Below are positions 58,877 to 64,000 of a DNA stretch of 64,000 nt, piece by piece. A program made the translations under genes and the position numbers. The DNA is from Ampelocalamus luodianensis. Lineage: Eukaryota; Streptophyta; Magnoliopsida; Poales; Poaceae. The notes beneath the pieces were generated by a model, which made no database searches, had not been told where the DNA came from, and saw only the letters and a list, made by a program, of their open reading frames with translations. Position 1 is the stretch's first letter; the number at the start of each line of letters is the position of its first letter. The stretch covers positions 78,254,428 to 78,318,427 of the forward strand of contig CM070618.1 of NCBI GenBank assembly GCA_036346255.1, written 5' to 3'.

Positions 58877-61022
58877 TCACTGATCACCAGGTAACTGATT
58901 GATGATGTCCGAGTCACCTGGAGCACAAGAGGAGCATTGATGTTTAAAAGGGAATGCGCAAAGGGAAAAAATGAAACTCATGGCAATGCAGAGAGTCAGA
59001 AACTAACCAGGATCGAGTGATCGACTATACTGAGACAGCACACCCGGTAGTACTTGCCGCAGGCAGTCCCAAGATCAACATTGTCTGAATTAACCAACAT
59101 GGGACGATTAACCCATTGGGAAGGGGGGAACTAGTGAAACAACTTAGCTAATGCATACACAGCTGCAATGCAAAGTACATAAAGGAAAGCACTGGAGCTA
59201 TGATGTGCAGTTCACTAAAGGAACAGTGGTCTTACTTCCATGGAAGTGGTACACACTAATTTTTCCCAGCATAGCACTCAATTTCAGACTTCCTTAGTGG
59301 AGGGCAGTTGTTCGCAACGATTACCAGCTTCCCTGGAGATCCAAACAAGTTGTTGAAGCTATACTATACAAAACCCAATGAATAAAACGTAATTTTAAGA
59401 AAGAAGGTAGCAAATCGTAAAATCATTGTCAACACTTCTAGCACATGATATTGGATTGCAGGGAAAAAGGGAGTAGCAACCAGCCGTATAGCACCATGCC
59501 ACCATGATGACAAACACACTTATCCTAAATTCCTGGAAACACAATCTTATTGACCAACAACAGGGTTGTCGGTCACAGAAGAACAAGTAGGAATAAGGAA
59601 ACAAAGCCAAATTTGTTCTAGACTAGAAACCAAATACAACTTCACAAGCCTAAGCAGTACAGAGTAGAGACGCATGCTTGTGAAAATTTTAAACTCATGA
59701 CTCATCCACAAGAAAAGTAGCAATACAATCGTTTGCTGAAAATAGGACAGTATAATTGATTTCCTCACAATAAAAGAGGTAATTGCACTGTATAGAGCAC
59801 AAACAACTGTAGTAAAATTTTATTGATCATAAACCCCCTTAAAACAGGCCAAAGGAATGAGGTAGAACTTATTGACAGCAAAACAGAAAATGTTTCAACT
59901 CCCTACCTTTTCCTAGATAACAAAAGGAATATCCAGGGAATTTTTGTAAGGAAAAGAAAACAATATTTTTGTTGGGTACTGCATTCATCTCTAAGGCCGG
60001 GAAAGGTGAGCCAAAGAGCCAAACTTCAGTCCCTTACATCTTACTAACTACTTGACAGTAGACAATCATACAATCCTAGTATTGTGACTGCTTATAAAAT
60101 ATTCATCAGAGAAACTTCATGAAAAAGCTTGTGATAGCATTTTATGAAATACTGCGTGGCAAACCACTGTAAGTCTACAAATATTCTAACATCTACAGAT
60201 GTCAGATGTCAAAGGGCAGAGTTTGGCATTTATAGCACACTTATCACTTGATTCTTAGAAATTGGACCGATTCTAACATCAGAAACAACTAGTGAGGTGC
60301 CCAATAGGAACAGCGAGATAACAAATTTTCAACCTCTATTCGTCCCCTAGATATGGAAGACATATCAAGGAGAACTCATGCAGGGAAAGAGGCCGAGATT
60401 GTTCTAGGGCGCTGCATTCATCTCTAAGGCACAGAAAAACAAGCCATAGAGCCAAACTTCAGTCCCATTCTACACTCCACATCCAGACAACACAGCAAAA
60501 GGTCATGACAATTGACAAAACAGTTCAAGATCCACAACATTCTGTGGAACCTAGCACAATAAAACCTCAAGCAAGCACAATAAAACCTCAAGCAAGTCAC
60601 AACCATATCTAGAGGTTAGAATTTGCATGACGTATAACAATCGTCCACTCGAATCTGGGCGATTTCCATCTGTTCTACCGCTATAGCGACACTAAGCATC
60701 AGACTTAACTAACGAGCAAATCAAGCAACATCAGCCACCGGGAAAAGGATCAAACCAACCATACCTTTGGAGTTGCGGAGGGTCTTGAGGACGGTCTTGT
60801 AGCCGAGGGCGTACTTGCCGCTCTTCATCACCGGCTGCAGCTTGTTGTTGATGCTCTCCGTGTTCTTCTTCTGCAAACCACCACCAACATCAATCATCAG
60901 ATCATTCCTCGTAGATCAAACGCCCACAACATCCACACACCAAGAAACACACGCAGACAACAAACGACACTCGGAAAGGGGGAAAAGGTTAGGATTTTCA
61001 CCGTCTTCTTTACAGGAGCCAT
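58877..61022 (-). pseudogene. RPL30: Ribosomal protein L30 (eL30) gene copy, frame broken in exons 3 and 4
   Basis: Five exons on the minus strand: 61,002-61,022 (MAPVKKT), 60,765-60,870 (KKNTESINNKLQPVMKSGKY onward), 59,236-59,332 (GKLVIVANNCPPLRKSEIE), 59,008-59,084 (NVDLGTACGKYYRVCCLSIV) and 58,877-58,917 (GDSDIINQLPGDQ). All junctions are GT-AG, and phases fit the usual gene of about 112 residues. L30 is a small protein of the large cytosolic ribosomal subunit. Exon 3 lacks five bases after KSEIE (near 59,272), giving a TAG at 59,256-59,258 and a 67-residue product. Exon 4 has eight extra bases: GATCGAGT and GATCGACT sit side by side at 59,011-59,026. Together the changes restore the phase, but the stop lies between them. 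A rare exon or a sequencing error is less likely. Promoter and first exons look intact. Confidence 0.85.
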
Positions 61023-61102
61023 TGGATCGGCCGGGCGGAACGTCGAGGCGGGACTCCCCTACGGCGGCGGCGGCGGCGGGAATGGAAACCTAAACGCCTG
61101 TG

Positions 61103-61239
61103 AGGGTTTAAACCGAGACGAGAGGAGAGTATATAGTAGAGGGAGAGGCCGGTGAGCCACGTGTTATTGGGCTACTACTGTTTCGTTTCCTCGCCATCGA
61201 GCCCAGTTGCTTTATAGGCAAGATTTCAATTTCAGCCCA
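61103..61239 (-). promoter_or_regulatory. RPL30 promoter with TATA, telo-box and site II motifs
   Basis: Reading from the minus strand, AAACCCT (telo-box core) is at 61,103-61,109, a CTATATAC TATA-like box at 61,129-61,136, and TGGGCT-type site II words at 61,200-61,205 and 61,234-61,239, with one on the opposite strand at 61,168-61,173. Telo-box plus site II is the known signature of plant ribosomal-protein gene promoters and links transcription to cell growth. Confidence 0.7.
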
Positions 61240-62099
61240 CTTCACAAAAATTTCTGAAAAAAATCTCGCAGATCCGTGTTATATTACTGAACACCGAGGG
61301 TTGTTTGTTTTTTGTAACACAGATTTTATGGGAAACCCGATGATTCCTTTAGAATTCCCTTGGAATTCCAATGTTCCAAATGCGACCATTGGAGTGTGCA
61401 AAGTTCGTACTACCTCGATGTTCTGTACCAATGATGGCTAAGGTATCGACAATTTGATGATTTGGGTAGGACAGGAGTCGGAAGTACGTGCATGGCCAAC
61501 TTGCCACTCTTCAATGCAGAACTTGTGAGATAATGGGCGTCTTGCTCTGAATGTTCTGATTCCTCCGCTTGGATACCTGTGCCTGATCATTGGAGTTAAG
61601 TTGTGTGGCAATGGACAAAAGCTGTGTGGCAAGTGGACGAGAGATATTCCATTCGTCAGTAGGATACTTTTTCGAGTAATTGCCATCTGCCAAGCAGCAA
61701 AAGAAATGGCAAAGGATATTTGCAGCCTCTCTTTTCCCTCTAGGATTCATGATTCACGTAATAGGTTCAAGATATTATATCTATATCTGAAGACTGCGAA
61801 AAGAAAAAGGGTAGAGAACTCGAAATGCATTTCCAACCTCACTCAAAGGTGAATGCGACAGAAAAGATACAAACAAGTGGGGAAAGTGAAACAAAATGGA
61901 AAATTCCCCATTCTATCTTGCTATACTCTCCATTCTCCGGTATACAAAGTACAAACAATTGGGTATGGACTATATATTGATAACGATGAACCGAAAAGTT
62001 CTAGGTTTTTCTAGCTACTAAAACGGGAAACAGAACTCCCTACGAAGTCTTCACAACAGAGAATGCCTTCTCCTCTACTCATAAGTCACAATCTATTCG
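61240..62099. other. Intergenic DNA, nothing recognised
   Basis: No gene family is seen. The short open frames around 61,438-61,852 on both strands share no known motif. Confidence 0.5.
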
Positions 62100-62369
62100 C
62101 TAATTCTGTATCGGGTTGGACTTACTGCTCGGCGTCTGCTTCTTCAGGCTCGCAGCCACCTCGACGTCAGCCTTCTTGTTTCCTACTGCTGCTGCATGGA
62201 ACACTTGTGCATTCTCTAAGCTTTTGAGAACATTCTGCAGGAGCTTCCTTGATTGGAACCTCTCTTTTGAGCCCCTATCATCGGAAGGTACTATTTTGTG
62301 CAAGCTTAGAAAGCAATTCAGAAGTAGCAAGGCAGAGAGGAAGTAAGAACAGATGCCGATAGCTCTCAT
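62100..62369 (-). CDS. Possible small secreted peptide precursor, 89 residues
   Basis: The minus-strand frame starts MRAIGICSYFLSALLLLNCF, a good signal peptide (about residues 1-23). A basic, helical middle (KERFQSRKLLQNVLKSLENA) follows, and the short C-terminus ends SLKKQTPSSKSNPIQN. There is no cysteine outside the signal part. Size and layout resemble peptide-hormone precursors such as the RGF/GLV/CLEL and CLE groups, whose last dozen residues are the hormone and often end in Pro-x-x-Asn. The Asp-Tyr that starts RGF peptides is missing, so I do not assign it. The start is the only Met before the signal. Chance occurrence of such a frame is possible. Confidence 0.45.
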   Translation of the reverse strand: MRAIGICSYFLSALLLLNCFLSLHKIVPSDDRGSKERFQSRKLLQNVLKSLENAQVFHAAAVGNKKADVEVAASLKKQTPSSKSNPIQN

Positions 62370-64000
62370 GGCTGTGTTCAGCTGAGAGAAGCTACTGATG
62401 AATGATGAGAAGTGAGGATTATTAGGTACTCGAGCCCATTGTTATGTAAGCTTCCATGTGAGACAATCAGCACAGAGAGACCCGGACTCGGGAGTTCAGG
62501 ACAGTGGTGGTGTGATGGCATGTGATGCGCGAGATATATTAGTCCATGCTGAACCAACTTGGATTTGTCATTGTGAGTGTGCCTTTGCATTTGTGGGCAG
62601 CACATGGAGTCAAAGATTGCAACCACTTCCATTCCTTCAGTTTCATTTTGTAAAGTATTATTTCAGTGTATTAAAGTCTTATTTTAGGGGGAAACTTTCA
62701 AGTTTATGACACATGAGTTTTCGCTTTGGTGAACCTTTTTTGAAAGAATGCTTTGTTGAACTTTAAACTTTTATTCATATGCAAGTTCAGTTAGACAATG
62801 TGACGTTGTCTTCATTTCCTGCCAACTGCAGAGTATGTAACATCAGCACTGATGTATGTTCAGGGAAATGATATGTAGATTAATTGGATACTGACGCTTC
62901 TTTATAATTCATACATCCTTCTGCTTTTGTTTCTGTTGAATCTTCCCTACTTCTTTTAAGTATACTAGTGTTATAAGATACCGGCTCTAAACCTCTAATC
63001 ACTTTTGTTTGCTTTAGATGTGAATGATCAAACTGCAAAGTTCCTTTACGAGGCGGTGGCCTCCAAAATCATACCTTTACGAGGCGGTGGCCTCCAAAAT
63101 CAGAGATCAGCTTAGCTGTTTGAAGCCAAACCAGCCAACGCATGCAACCCCTACGTACATGTGGTGAAATTTTGCACATGATTAGAGAGGGAATCGGCAT
63201 GAAATCTGGTGAAAAAGACACAGAACAAGGGAGGCCGCACCCACATGACACTGACAGATTCATTGCGAGCCAAGATCTGATCTCATAGGTCAGATCCTTT
63301 TGGACTCGCCGGTTTGACCACGCTAATCATTGCCTCGCCGCCCAATCTCTCGCCTTCGTCGCCTAAAACGAACCCTTGTCGCGTCGCGAGGTTCCTAGTG
63401 GTATTTCCTAAGGCGCGTTGCATGTGGTACCAGGAGTTTCACGCGACCTGGGACTGCCTTCAGCTCAGAGCTCAGATGATGCCAATCATGGTGGTGCCAC
63501 CAGTGCCACGGCGCTAGTACTATTTTTAACGAGCCGTGACATTGTGTGGACTGGAGGAGAGATGTTTTTAATCGCCGTGCCGTTCACGGATACCACATGA
63601 AACGAGCCGGAATCGTTTGTCCGGGCCTAGCGTGCTGCGCGCTCGACGCCGTCTGGCTGAAGCGGCGCGCCGGCGCGCACCGAGCGATCCAAGCAGACAA
63701 GAGCGGGCGGCAAAATTGGCGTCTAGCTTTGAGCTTTTTGAGTGAAAATAGCCTGATTCCGAACGGCAAATTTGGCAAGACGTGCGTGCAGGTGCAGGTG
63801 CAGCGTGCCCCTCTCGCACTACGTTTCGCGACAAGGCTTCCTCGGCGCAGCAGAAAACGCGTCATTTTCCCTCCTGCAACCGGATTCGACGACCAGTCGA
63901 AACTGGTTGCTCCGGCGAAACGGCCGACTCTCCAAGTCGCTTTTGCAACCAGCCAGATGAGAGATGAGCATCGAAAGCGAGTGGTGGTGGTAACTTGAAG
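62370..64000. other. Right-end spacer with a 31-bp tandem duplication
   Basis: No gene is recognised. CCTTTACGAGGCGGTGGCCT begins at both 63,043 and 63,074; the 31-bp unit is repeated without change apart from its last bases. From 63,600 on the sequence is GC-rich and has open frames in several phases, none with a family feature. It could be the start of a promoter region beyond the window. Confidence 0.45.

Noticed and set aside
1..64000. CRISPR arrays, bacterial operons or viral genomes
   Set aside because: No regularly spaced identical repeats with unique spacers and no prokaryotic gene layout. All content fits a plant chromosome.

Overview
The window looks like nuclear DNA from a grass, probably a panicoid. 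The evidence is the intron-containing genes with plant splice sites, a GAMYB gene with its miR159 site in the form seen in rice, a tRNA-derived SINE, CACTA, MULE and hAT DNA transposons, and Ty3/gypsy retrotransposons of cereal type. The species cannot be told from the sequence alone.

The left half (about 1-31,000) is almost all transposable elements. In order it holds: a SINE with a 16-bp target-site duplication (TSD); a 1.55-kb foldback MULE with a 10-bp TSD; a rearranged Ty3/gypsy composite (about 4,800-16,672) whose two LTR-gag ends point toward each other and which carries a nested 3.0-kb solo LTR; the 5' half of a second gypsy element (16,677-21,099, minus strand); and a 4.2-kb CACTA-type element that carries a piece of a PCNA gene and was itself entered by a complete but dead 3.0-kb hAT element. 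Then come GC-rich and low-copy repeats of unknown type.

The right half is genic. It holds GAMYB (32,976-36,319, plus strand); an acidic two-TM protein of unknown function (42,456-46,336, plus); an NHL/LEA_2 membrane protein (48,948-49,826, plus); a five-exon ribosomal protein L30 copy on the minus strand (58,877-61,022) whose frame is broken by a 5-base loss and an 8-base gain; and a possible small secreted peptide (62,100-62,369, minus). The spacers hold an ancient collinear duplication downstream of GAMYB, promoter/exon debris with CACTA subterminal repeats, MITEs, a broken GRF zinc-finger transposon gene, and a plastid-derived tRNA-Asn.

The genes do not form a pathway. Each has its own promoter and spacing, as is normal for a plant chromosome. 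I saw no new multi-gene system. The observations most worth a second look are the broken RPL30, the PCNA capture in the CACTA element, the intron-bearing coiled-coil fragment inside a retroelement, the microsatellite-flanked MITE in the GAMYB intron, and the duplicated block behind GAMYB.
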